A stretch of 64,000 nt of DNA. Source: Hemerocallis citrina. Lineage: Eukaryota; Streptophyta; Magnoliopsida; Asparagales; Asphodelaceae. Shown one piece after another: positions 34,701 through 46,431 of this stretch (position 1 is the stretch's first letter; each line of letters starts with the position of its first letter). The stretch lies in assembly GCA_017893485.1 (NCBI GenBank), contig CM030367.1, positions 84,016,853-84,080,852 on the forward strand. Reading direction: 5' to 3'. Under the pieces are notes generated by a model, which did not search any database, had not been told where the DNA came from, and was given only the letters and a program-made list of their open reading frames with translations. Made by a program: the position numbers and the translations under genes.

Positions 34701-36870
34701 GATCAAAGTAACAATATCAAAAATAAGATTTGTATTACAATGTAAAATTCATAGAAAATAGTTACAATAAAATTACTGATCGAAAATTAGATTTTAATTG
34801 AAGAGTCAACAACACATTTTAACAAAAGAATTTGAAAGTGGAAAAAAAAATTTATAAAAATTTTAAATACAGAAATATACAGAAAATATATATATACGAA
34901 AAACAGGGGTTACATATGTAGTTATGGGATGCATATGATTCCAGAGTCTTGCTTGCATTAGAATAAGTGCATCCTAGCCCTAGTTGACATTGCATTATAT
35001 TCTAAGTCATAACACCCACGAACACTTAAACTACACCTGCATACATTACCATGCTTAAATTATGTTGTTTAAAAGTTGAGATTCGCTGCTAGTCATCAGC
35101 CTTAAAGCATCAGTATATGTACTGACGTCCCCACTTAATTAGATTGTGAATGCAGGACCACTGATCCGGGAGAACTCTAAGCAAGTCATAGCTTCTAAGT
35201 AAAGAGCCCAATGTTCATTTGTTTCTTTCGTGAATACTCTGATGTAATTTATTGAAACGATGGCAACACTCAGGCTTGTAATATATTATGTTGAATAAAA
35301 AGTTTTAAATTTTTCTACTAGTCTGTGTATTGTGGCTAATTAAATGTAAAGGTCCTGGCTCGTGTCTCGAATTCTCCATATAGGAAGTTCGGGGCGTTAC
35401 AATATTATTATTAGGAAGAAGCCCAAGTCTCAACCCAACTATATATTTTCTATTTAATTATTTTCATGCCCATATTATGAAGCCCAAGCCAAGCCACCCA
35501 ATTTAAGACTCAATACTCATACAAACCCTCAACTGCACATCTCCCCGTATCTCCTGATTCTTCTCGCATGTTCTTCCACTCTCCCCTGCGACAGCCAATC
35601 ACCCCCATTACTTCCTCCATGATCCCTACTAATTTCCCCCACTAAAACCTTGATCAAACCGACTAACCCCTCTCTCTATTAATTAACCAAGTAAATCCCC
35701 CTAATGAACCCCCCCCCCTCTCACTCTCACTATCTCTCTCCCCAACCTTCTCTCTGCCCTTCCTCTGTTTCTCCCGAGACCCAACCCTTCACCGTCTCCC
35801 TCTTGCTTATTCGCCTCTCGACCTGCACCCATCGACCACCGCTATTGTAACCCCTATTTTTCATTTTATATATTTTATGGTGTATTTTTCTTTTTGTGTA
35901 TTTATTCTCATTGTATCTCTTTTTGGACCGTGTTTTGGTTCTTCATTCTCTATATATCCATTTATTTGATTTTTCGTCTTCTTATTTGAGTTCTTGATTC
36001 TATTGTCTCCTATTATTTCATCTTTGTTTGATCGGGCCATTATTTTTTATCTCCATTATTTAATTGTTCATGCCCTATCTTAATTATCCTGTTGTGCCCA
36101 TCTCATTATTTTATTTTATTTTTTGATTAATCCTATTCTGTTGCTTAATGGGTCTTAATACCCACTAGCTAATTACCCTAAAACCCACTAATACCCTATA
36201 AGCTAACTAAACCCATACCCATTACTTTAACTGATCAGAACCCTACCTGAAACCCAAAATACCCATCTGCACCCCCTAAACCCTAATATCTCACCCTGTA
36301 TATATATATACACACACACATCCTGTTTGCTTTTCCCCCCTCACAAAACCTAGCCGCTCCTCCTTCTCTTTCCCTAAACCCATCCCGACCTCCTAGCCCC
36401 GGCCCTGTGCTCCCTCGACTCCCCACTGCAGCGCCGCCCTAGCACCCAGCGGCAGAATAGCACCCTGGCACCCCCCCGTGCTCCTCCTCCGTCGTGTCGT
36501 AGACGACAGCAACGACCATCGCGACCCCCTGGTCCCCGTCTCCTCCTACCTCGCGACACAACCAGCGCGCCACCCCATCTCCTTGGTGCTCTCTCCTTCC
36601 TGTCGCGATGCCATGCCGACAGCCACCCCTGCCTGGCCCTTCCTCCCGAGCGATGCCAGCAGCAGCAACAGCAAGTGCTCCAGCCGTCGCCCTTGGCCGC
36701 CATCGTTTTCTCATCCAGTCTCTCTCTCTCTCTCTCTGTTGGTGTGCGTGTGTGATCCCGTGGTGATCGTGGGTTTGTTTGCTCGTAGTCGTTCGTTGAG
36801 TTCGTGCCTGAAATCCGTTCCCGTTGTTCTTGCTTTTGCTTCGTTCCTGTCATCGTCTATAAGACAAGTA

Positions 36871-36902
36871 ACTTGTATTAATTTTTATTGTGTAATACAA
36901 GT
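36871..36902 (+). other. Leader hairpin of LTR B1
   Basis: Perfect 10-bp stem ACTTGTATTA / TAATACAAGT with a 12-nt loop, preceded by AAGACAAGTA, a few hundred bases downstream of the putative transcription start. Confidence 0.75.
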
Positions 36903-38474
36903 ACTAAATATTGCCTGTAGTGTACGTTTCTTCTAGAGACAATTCTTGTGCGAAAACCCATGTTATATCTTGTCTCTATGTGTTGATCCGTCCATAGTTG
37001 TCTCATTACACACGCGACATGAATTTAGACTTAGAGATAATCAATTCTAGTGTACATGCATGTGTTCGTGATTATGAGGTGTTGTATGAACTTGTTTGCT
37101 TGATGTGTTAGGAGTAGTATAACTTGTTGTAGACGTGTTAAATACCCTATGCTATATTGTTTAGACATCTAGTATACCATATTTCACATTTGTTATGATT
37201 CAGATGAGTTTCATGTGATCTATGTTGATTTTATGCACAAAGAAGATTTCAGTTTTTTATTGTACCCCGTTTTTTATCAGTCTTTTAGACCCTATTAAGG
37301 TCAGTATATGAAAATTATTTGTGAATATGAATTATAGAGAATTATGTCTACTTTCTAGATTTTCTGACAGATCTCAGTTTCGATTTATGAGTTGCAAGTT
37401 ATTACTATTTTACTACAGATATGTGTAGAAAATTCCAGATTCAGTTTTTTATATGAATTCTGGAGGATAATCTATTTTTATACTGATGTTAAAGACAATA
37501 TTTTGATCCAATATTTTGCTTATTGCAACTAGACTTGATTGGAATTAACCCTTAATTTTTGTGGATTTAATTGATAACTTTTATACACTATTCTACACTT
37601 GCAAACAACTACTATACATGCAGAATTTTTATACTGTTCAGTAAAGAACCTTAATTTCAATCTGATCCTATTTACTATTTATAAAAACTTTGCGAATATG
37701 AATTGTAGCCTACTATATCTATTTTATCAGCCTTTTGACGGATCTTGATTTCGATTAATATTTTGTAATTTACTGCTGTTTTAGTACTGCTGTGTTTATG
37801 ATTTCAGATTACCAAACTACTGTATCTTGCTGCTTTCTGATTTTTCTTGGCTACTTTATTTATGTTGGAAAATTATGAAACTTTATTTTTTTGTTACTAA
37901 ACATACTAGGAAATACTCCAAATTTTTCTTGGATTTAATCAATGCGTTTTTATGTTGTTTACCTATTTATGAATACAAACTTCTGATTTCTGGCTGAACA
38001 TATTTTCTGGATACAAATCTGTTTTGAGTTTTATTTTTGTGAAATACCCTATGACTTATATATATTTGCTGGATTCGGCCGGGATTCTATTTTCTAGATT
38101 TTCTGACGGATCCAGATTTGCATATTCGTGGCAACGGGAATCCCAAATTTGGTGCAGTACTGCCTTCCTGTTCAGAACTAGGTAGCCTATTTTGAGTCAT
38201 TCGTCACCCGTTCATGTCCTTTGCTCAACTTGTACTTGTCCCTTTTCATCTTACCATGTTTCTTGACTTTTTTTGTGCACGTCCATGCTTGCTTAAATAA
38301 TAATAAGAAGAAACTAAGCCGGTGTTTTAAAAGGAAAAGATCTAATATTGGAAAATACAAAAATGTATACTCGGAAGAGGATTCATAGATCCTACTTGGT
38401 TATTTGGAGCTTGATACTTGGTTATTTGGAGCTTGCTATTTGGTTATTTGGAGCTTGACACGTGATTACTTGAC

Positions 38475-41400
38475 TGTAACCCCTATTTTTTGTTTTTTCG
38501 TATTTTTTGTGTATTTTTTCTTCTTTCTTGAGTAGTTATACTCTTTTTGTTTTTTGAACCGTATATTGGAGTTGTTTTCAATATATATTCATTTTTGCTC
38601 ATTTTTTATCTTCTTGTGATTGATTTTTCTGTCCCTTGATTTGTTCTTGATCGTTATAATTGTTTTCACTCTTTATTTGGTCCTTGTTCTCTTTGTTTTG
38701 TTCTTGGGTGCTCGTGGTGTTTTGGTTGCTAATCCTATTGCCTTTTGATCCCTAATTATCTACCATGGCCAAATTAGCCTATAAATCCTATTCAAATCCT
38801 AATTAAACCCAATCTCCTACTACTACTCCTAAACTATCCACAACCCAAATACCCACAACCCTAAACTCCACTATTATAAACTCTCCATCTTTCACGCTAA
38901 AACCCTAACCTTAACCCTAACTCTGCCTACACCCTACCCCCGACCTCCTTCCCTATTTTGCGCCGCCATCTACCGACCAACACCCTATGCCCCCTCTCCC
39001 GACCTGCCCTTTTCCTTCGCCAGCACACCCGAACCCGAGACCCCCCTAGCCGCACACCATCATCTCCCGAGCACCACTTCTACCATCTCTCTCTCCCGTC
39101 CTCCTTCCTGTCCGCTGGCGTCGACAGCAGCGACAGGAGTAGCAGCAGCGCTGCCGCTGCCCGTGCTACTCCCGATCTCTCTCACTTGTTTGGGTTTGCA
39201 CGTGCATGAAGTTTGCACGTGCGGATTGCTTGGTTCGTGGTTTTTGTTCGTTTTCGGGATTCGTTCTCGTTATTCTTAGTGTTCGTTTCGTCTTCGATTA
39301 AGGCAAGTAACTTGTACTCAATTCCTTTGTATGATACAAGTCATAAATCTCGCTTGTAGTGTAGTTGGGTTCTAGAGACAACTCGTGTGTGATGTATGTT
39401 TGATGAGTATTGTCTCTATAGTGCTATTGACCAGAGTTACCTCATGACACAAATTTGACATGAAACAACTTAGGTTTTGACCATTCTTGATGTGATTGTA
39501 TTTATAAGATAATTATGAGAATTTGGGTGTTCGTTTGGATCCATGTGATACACTTGTTGTGGACATGCTATATACCCTATTTCATGATGTTTGGATACTT
39601 AGTAGACTCTATAACATATTTGGTTGTATTTGGAACGAGTTTCGTATGTTGTATGTTGATTTGTTGTTAAAAGAAAAATCTGTATTTTGTCAGTGATCAG
39701 TTTTGATTGGTATTTTAGACCATATTAAGGTCAGTATCTTAACTTCAGCATTGAACATGATTTTTAGAGAAATCTGTCTTCTTTCCAAATTTTCTGACAG
39801 AGATCGATTTTGTTTTTGTATGTATGAGATATGATTTTTTTACTACAGAGGTGTTTTATATTTCCAGATTTCGTTTCTTGATGATTTCGATAACTAAACT
39901 ATTTTGATACTAGTACTAAGCATATTATTTTAATCTGAAATTTTGCACAGTATTTTTATACCTATTTAGGGATTACCTAAAATTTTGGTGGATTTTATTG
40001 ATGAGTTTTATATACTATTTCATGCTTGGTTATAAAAACTATACTTGCTGGATTTTGCTCGCTATTCTGAAAAGATTTGTATTTTCACCCTAATTCCTTT
40101 TTCTGTATGAAAAATATTTATGAAATATGAAAGTTAGTTTATTTTTTCTATTTTCATCTCCTTTAATGGATCTGGATTTCGTTTCACGGTTTGCGAGATA
40201 TTACAGTTTTCGAATAGCAGTGTTGGGAATTCCAGATTTGCCAAACTATCGTTTCTTGATGTTTTCTGATTTTTTTTGTTAAACTAATCTTACTGGAAAA
40301 TTTTGAAACTTTATATTCCGATACTAGACATATAGGGGAATGCTCCAGATTTTTCCTGGATTTATTTGAGGTGTTTTGATGTTGTTTTCCTGACTGTGAA
40401 TTCGATTTACTGATTTCTGGCTGAACGTATTTTCTTGTTTCAAATCAGTTTTGAGTTATATTTTTCTGAAACACTATATGACTTATATGTATTCTCTGGA
40501 TTCGGTTGGAAGTCTATTTTTCAGATTCTCTGACAGATCTAGGTTTTTATATTTTTGGTAACTGGAATCGCTATTTTAGTACTGTCCTGTCATGCTGCCC
40601 TGAATTAGGAATTACCCTTTGTTCTGTTATGTGACTATCTTACCATCTGTACATGCTTATCGGTTATTCTGAACTTGTGGGTCGACATATCATGCTATAT
40701 TTACTCTGTTTCATGCACATACAAATCTGTCTGATAATAATTATAAAATGATCAAGCCGGGGTTTATGGGAAAGATATAGTAGTGGGAAAGCATAAAAAT
40801 GTGTACTTAGAAGGGGGCCTGTGTTTCCCATATGATTATCTGTGATCTGTTATTCTGTACCTTGTCTACATTACTTCTTATAGAAAGGTGTAGTGAAGAA
40901 GAGAACCACAAGATTCTATCTGTCTGTCTGGATTTTGCATCTGATATCTATCTGTCTGAACCCTGAGTAGACGGCCCTATATGATCCCCTACGAAATCTA
41001 CAAGCATAACTATTTTGAATGTAGCAACCATGTGATAAAAGGATTGCACATGAAGTGCTACCTAATTAGTAATTAATACAAGACTTATAAGAATCTGAAT
41101 CTGTATCTGACATCTATATCTATATCTGTATCTGATATCTGAATCTGTTATCTGTATCTGCTATCTGATTACCTGATTATCTGATTATCGGTTATCAGTC
41201 TGATACTATTATTTGACACTATTATTTGACACTATCCGTATATCTGTCTGCATGTTATATGACTTTTGACACTTGACACATGTTAGTATACCATGCTAGT
41301 TGATTCCGTTATACTATGTTATATCTGTTTCTGCTATTATTTTAGTTTTTTAGTTTTCCATGTACTTGTAAACTGCATTACAAGCGGTCCTGTAACTTAC

Positions 41401-41841
41401 ATTGACGGGTACTTGTTTTCTTTTTCCTTCTCCTGCAATTTATTGATTGTAGATCAAGATGGTCGTTTGCCCGATGGTATTGGAGAAATGAAATATTAGT
41501 GCTGGACTTCTTTTTGCTATTATTATTATCTATTGCTTTTGAATGATGTATTTGAGTACTTGGATTTTATTTGTATTTGGGCAGTGTGGCCCAGGATATT
41601 AACTTGTTCGGATCTGTTTATTTGAGATTATTATAATAATGGATTTCAATTAATTTCTGTTGGTACTTTATTTTGTTTTGAGATATATATGTCTGTGTGA
41701 GGATGATTCTTTTGGCTTCCGACTCTGATTATTCTGAGATTTGTTGTAACGATTTGAACAGCTTATGGATGATGCAAATTATTCGCTGGGTTGAGTCGCG
41801 TATCCGTATTCCGTATTCTTTTTGGGAAGTGGGGTGTGACA
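38475..41841 (+). mobile_element. Solo LTR 'B2' (family B) nested in B1
   Basis: TGTAACCCCTATTTTT...AAGTGGGGTGTGACA, 3367 bp, flanked by the exact duplication TTGAC (38470-38474, 41842-41846). It inserted into the simple-repeat tract of B1. TATA-like TATAAACTC near 38875, GC-rich leader 38930-39200, hairpin 39310-39341, palindrome near 41434-41451. Confidence 0.92.
39310..39341 (+). other. Leader hairpin of LTR B2
   Basis: ACTTGTA / TACAAGT 7-bp stem (outer part) after AAGGCAAGTA. The loop is longer than in B1 because the inner stem pairs are lost. Confidence 0.65.
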
Positions 41842-43509
41842 TTGACACTTGCACACTTGACACTTGGAGCTTGATTCCTGGTTACTTGGAGCTTGATACT
41901 TGATTACTTAGAGCTTGTCTCTAAGTACATTGCTCTCTATGATCCACTATGAAATCTAAAACGTAACTGTTTGAATGTAGCAACCATGTGGTAAAACCCT
42001 GGATGCATGAAGTGCTACCTAGATAAGACTAGATACAAGACTTGAACATGATCACTTGACACTCGACACTTGCTACTTGCTACTTGTACTTGATTTCTGA
42101 CACTTGTTACTCGTTACTCGTTTACATGATACTTGTTTACTTGATATTTGTTTAATACCACTTGCTCTCGTTCATCTTGCCATGTTAGTTATTTCTGTTC
42201 TTGATTTGAGTTAGTTCCTCTATTTCGCTATTACATCTTTCCATGCTTTACTTGCTTCTGCTTTTACTCTATTCTTGTCATTCTTTTCTGTACTTGTTGC
42301 CTGCACTACAAGCGACCCGTAACTTATATTGAAGGGCATTTTGTTTCTCTTTCTTTTTTCCTGCAATTTGTTAAATTGCATATTTTGGATATCAGCTACC
42401 AGATGGAGTAGGTGATCAAAGATTCTAGTTGCTGGAGTTTTTGCTATATTTACTTTCCTGTTATTTTGAATAATTGTACTTGGTTACTTGGATTATTTTG
42501 TATTGGGCAATGTAACCCAGAATTATTAACTTGTTCAGATCTGGTTTATTTAAGATTATTAAATTTTGTTTCAAATAAATTTTTATTGGTATATTGATTC
42601 GTATATGCATGCGTGGTTGGCTTCTCTTGCTTCCTACTCTGATTATTCTTGTGCTTGTTGTAAAGATCCTGACAGCTTATGGATGATGAAAATTATTCGC
42701 TGGACTTAGTTACGTATCTGTATTCCGTATTTTCTTTTTGAAAAGCGGGGCGTGACAGCTATCCACCGCTCGACTCCCCTGCCTCGCTGGCGACCTCATC
42801 CCGTGGACCTCCCATCGCCGTCCCCATCGACTGCGTAAATAATAATTTTGTCCTTGTGTTGTTACACATGTATATTTTGTAACGTGTTTTCATTACGCAT
42901 TTTGATTTCCAAATATTTATGCATTTTCCGCACATTTATGCTATTTTGAGTCAACAAAAATATCAAATTTCAATCTCTGCATTTTACGTGCTCTTTACGT
43001 GTTTTTGATGCACGTGCAAATTTTTACTCTCATTTTGTTATTCTCATTTATAAACTTTTAGCATGCATAAGTTTTAATTTGCCTTTTTTTGATCCATGAA
43101 CCTATAGAATAAAATCGAGCCCATTAGGAGAGGAGCCCACTAGATAATTAAATTAATTAATTAAGAAATGAGCCCATGAAGCAAGCCCACTATTAAAATC
43201 ACAAATTAAGTTAAGCATGCACTAATACATAACAAGTTACAAATGTTAGTATACATTTAGAGTTATAGAAATGTATTCATATTTGTTTATGCATGTGTGC
43301 ATGCATACACCAATGTACTTGGCCGGATTTGTGGGCTAGGGGGTGGCCGGTTTTGGAGAGGGGAGGAGAAGGGTATGGGGGTTGAGTTTGTGAAGAGTGG
43401 GGAGGTGGAGAGTTGTACGTTTTAGAAGTTTAGAACATAAAGAGTTGTAAGAATTAATATGGAGAGTTATTAGGTGTAAAATTATACATAATAGACCCTA
43501 ACCATACTC

Positions 43510-43517
43510 TATAAATA
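43510..43517 (+). promoter_or_regulatory. TATA box of LTR A
   Basis: TATAAATA followed by AGAGCCTCATTTTC and then an ACACCAAAAAC / GA-rich leader. The same layout appears in the truncated copy at 6660-6760, where the box is ATAAATAC. Confidence 0.6.
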
Positions 43518-44635
43518 GAGCCTCATTTTCTACTTTTCCATTGCACCAAAAACATTATCAAAATCAAAAGAAAGAAAGAAAGAAAGAAAAGAAAGAGGGT
43601 AAGAGAGTTCTATTTTGCTTGGAGGAAATTCTTGCTAGGAGAGCTTGCTAGGAGAAGAGGTCATTGCTAGGAGGAGAAGCCTTGCTAGGAGATAGGAGTT
43701 GTCTTGGAACTAGAAGTAGTGTTCCATCATTCCCTTCATTTGTTCAAGCTTCACATAAGGTGGATGATTTCATTATTTTTTAATATAGGACATGCATGCT
43801 AAAATGAGTAATATAAAGGGAATTTTTGATGTGAAAATTGTAAATAAAATTCATGCTAGCATAATATGATATGTGTGAAGATAGTTTGTTGCAATTAAGA
43901 AATAGATACCATGCTAATTAATGATAAGAACTCTTTTGTTATTAACCATGTTAGTATGTTTGCAAAATTTTGTGCTTATGAAATATGTTGATCACATCAT
44001 GTTTTTGAATACTAAGAAAGAAGAAAGAAAGTGATCTTAGTTAGTGTTTTGTAATGTATTGACAAATGTATTTCCTAATTGAGAAGAATATAAACTATTG
44101 CATGAAAGAGTATTCTTGTTCAAGTGAATACACTAGTATTATTATAAAAGTGTAATTTGTGTAAAAAAATAGAACAATTTATACTATTGTATATGATGGA
44201 AATTAGTAGTAAATCATGTAAATGGGTAATGAGAAAAAAAAAAAAGTAAGGGTTGATTATTTTGCCATGTATGAACGAAAGAAAATAATAGATTGTATGA
44301 AAAAGGTTGGGAATACTTCTCTTGATAGAAAATATAATTTTGAGTTATTTGGATACCAATGAACTCATTTTTGGTTATAAAAGATACAATAGGTTCCATT
44401 AATCAAAATGAATAGATGCAACTTTATGTTTACCAATAAGAAGAAATGTTGAAAGATCAATCGTCTAAAATATGGATTTGAAACATATGAGTTACTGTTA
44501 GAGATTAATCTCAGCTTTTATAAGTTTATTTCAGTCTAACAAAAGATTCAATCACATTAAAGAATCAAGATTTATGAAATAAGAAAGATAACAAAAACTG
44601 AAACAAAAGCAATCGAAGTGTAGTTAAACCATTGG

Positions 44636-44872
44636 GCGCGCCCTGGCCCTGTGGACTAGCGTTGCGTCGCCTCTCTATTGACCTGGGTTCGATCCCTGTC
44701 AAGCCAAAACTTTTTTTTAGATTTTGTTTTAAATAAAACCCAAACCCGAGAGCTTATATATAAGAAATTCGAAGTAGAGTTATGACACCAAAGTCCACTT
44801 GGCCTCTTGGCTTGTGGTGTGTGCGATAGTCACTGCTTGCTGGGTCACGGGATCGAGTCCCTTTGCTGGCCA
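44636..44872 (+). other. Two tRNA-like B-box motifs in LTR A
   Basis: GGGTTCGATCCCT (near 44692) and GGGATCGAGTCCCT (near 44852) match the pol III B box, each about 45-60 bp after a TGGACTAGCG- or TTGGCTTGTGG-like stretch that could be a poor A box. Neither folds into a convincing cloverleaf, so these are not tRNA genes. They could be remnants of tRNA-derived SINEs or tRNA-like parts of the LTR. Confidence 0.35.
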
Positions 44873-46431
44873 TTATATATTTTGATGTTTTTTTGTATTT
44901 TGATGAGATTTTAATGCAAATGAAAATGGGAAAAAAATTCTAGTAATAAAGTAAATAAGGAGTTTTTAAAAATAGTTCTGAAATTTTAATGTATATTTGA
45001 GAATTTAAAAAGGAGCAAAATGGGAAATGCAAAATGAGTTTTTGACAAGAATAAATTATTAATAAAAATGAGATTTATTGGTAGAATGAGAATAATTTAT
45101 CCATGTGAATGAATTTCTCTTGATGTGATTATTCACTTATGCGAATTAAGAGTACTTGGTATATGTTGGAATATGAATTTGTTATTTGTGCTTAAGTTAT
45201 TAAAGAGATTGATGATGGATGAAAATTTGTTTATGAAAAGGAATTAAATTATTGTTATTAAGAAATCATGAAAAATATTAAGATAAGATTTGAGACATTA
45301 TGAATAAGTTGGAGGTAGAATAATCTAATTTTAAGATATGGATATTGAAGGGTATGAATACCCATAAATCCTTGTACATGAATGGTTTAGAGTTAGTAAG
45401 ACCTCGTTACCGGCAATGTTGAAATAAAAATTGAGATATAATGTTGAGATATGGTCGTGGATCTATCTCGGGAATTGTGATTAAGACTGGTATGGGGTAA
45501 GACTAATTCTAGGAAATGACAATCTATTCATGTCTTGAACTTAAGTAATAGGCACTTAAGTGAAGATGTAGTAAACATGGGCAAACATAAGTGGGTTGCC
45601 TCTTTACATTCGGCGGTAGATCTCCGTGGCTATAGACCCAGTCGGCGGACTGAGGTTGCTCTGTGGAAGACGAGTTCTTTTTTATATTTAAATCCGAAAC
45701 TTGTCAAAGTCGGGCGGATAGTTTGCCGTCTCCAATGTATATACGTATACCGGGGCTAGGGAGCACTTCCGGGATGATTCGCACGATGAGGGAACCGTTA
45801 TAATAGCCGGCGGGCTATGACCCAAATTCGTGGAATGATCTAAATCTTGTTTTATTACTGGGTAGTTTTCATGGCGAGGGATTGAGCCCTTTATTGTGGA
45901 GTACGTAGACGCTTGCCCTCAGACCTATGTAGTATGGGATGCATATAATCCGAACAAGTGTGCATTAGTGTCATCCTAGTATAGAAATGTGTGCATTAGG
46001 CATTATGGCATGACATACACTTACATGTTTAGCGTAGTCACAATTTAACATTTTATTCTTCATTCAACTTATGTGGTTTTTGTTAAAGTAATGAGATCGT
46101 TATATGTACGACATAGAGAGGATAGCCGAGTATAGCATTTTCGTCAGTTGTAAGTGACTGACGTGCCCACAGCTTGATATGCAGGTAATGGACTATTCAT
46201 GAAGGAATAAAGCTAATATGATGCAATCAATGACTTATTTGATAAAGTTGTACACGTTGTATTTTGTTTTCAATATTGTAATCTTTTATTCTTCCGCTGT
46301 TTAAACAAAGTGTAATGTAACTTTGATGTACTATTGAAAAAGATTTATATTTCCTTGTAAAATTGTACGAAATGAAGTAAAGATCCTGTGAAATCTCGAA
46401 TTCAGTCTTATTTGGAATTCGGGGTGTTACA

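Larger units (their letters stand above)
30378..34914 (-). mobile_element. Inverted solo LTR 'B4' (family B)
   Basis: On the minus strand it runs from TGTAACCCCTG (34914) to GGGGCGTGATA (30378, terminal CA mutated to TA). It is flanked by the exact duplication TATGT (30373-30377, 34915-34919). It matches B1 and B2 in the same order when reversed: GC-rich leader (33.6-34.2 kb), leader hairpin (33380-33410), conserved palindrome (30772-30790) and terminus. It is interrupted by a mini-Helitron. It inserted into the 3' third of LTR C. No coding capacity. Confidence 0.9.
35846..42757 (+). mobile_element. Solo LTR 'B1' (family B) with nested B2
   Basis: TGTAACCCCTATTTTT...GCGGGGCGTGACA, flanked by the exact duplication GCTAT (35841-35845, 42758-42762). 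Without B2 it is about 3.5 kb. Order: AT-rich start, TATA-like region near 36300, GC-rich leader (36360-36720), hairpin (36871-36902), AT-rich middle, simple repeats, palindrome (42362-42380), terminus. The family shares the TGTAAC...GTTACA/GTGACA style of ends with A, C, D and E. No gag or pol: a solo LTR. Confidence 0.9.
42832..46431 (+). mobile_element. Solo LTR 'A' (family of the Ty3 element at 344-6840)
   Basis: The right end GGGGTGTTACA at 46431 is exact. The left end is uncertain: TGCGTAAATA at 42832 is the best TG candidate, another is TGTAACG at 42878. The flanks TCGAC and CCGAG agree only at three of five positions. 42.9-43.6 kb matches the 3' LTR start at 6108 and 45.99-46.43 kb matches the 5' LTR end at 344-771, so this copy shows the full ~3.6-kb LTR. 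It has TATAAATA at 43510, a leader with short TTGCTAGGAG repeats (43620-43700) and no coding sequence. Confidence 0.75.

Noticed and set aside
36374..36936. Long frames on both strands in the GC-rich leader of LTR B1 (up to 159 codons)
   Set aside because: Low-complexity Pro/Ser/Arg content, open on both strands because of base composition, and not conserved in B2, B4 or E.
44680..44872. True tRNA genes at the B-box motifs
   Set aside because: No cloverleaf, no anticodon arm and no matching acceptor stem could be drawn.
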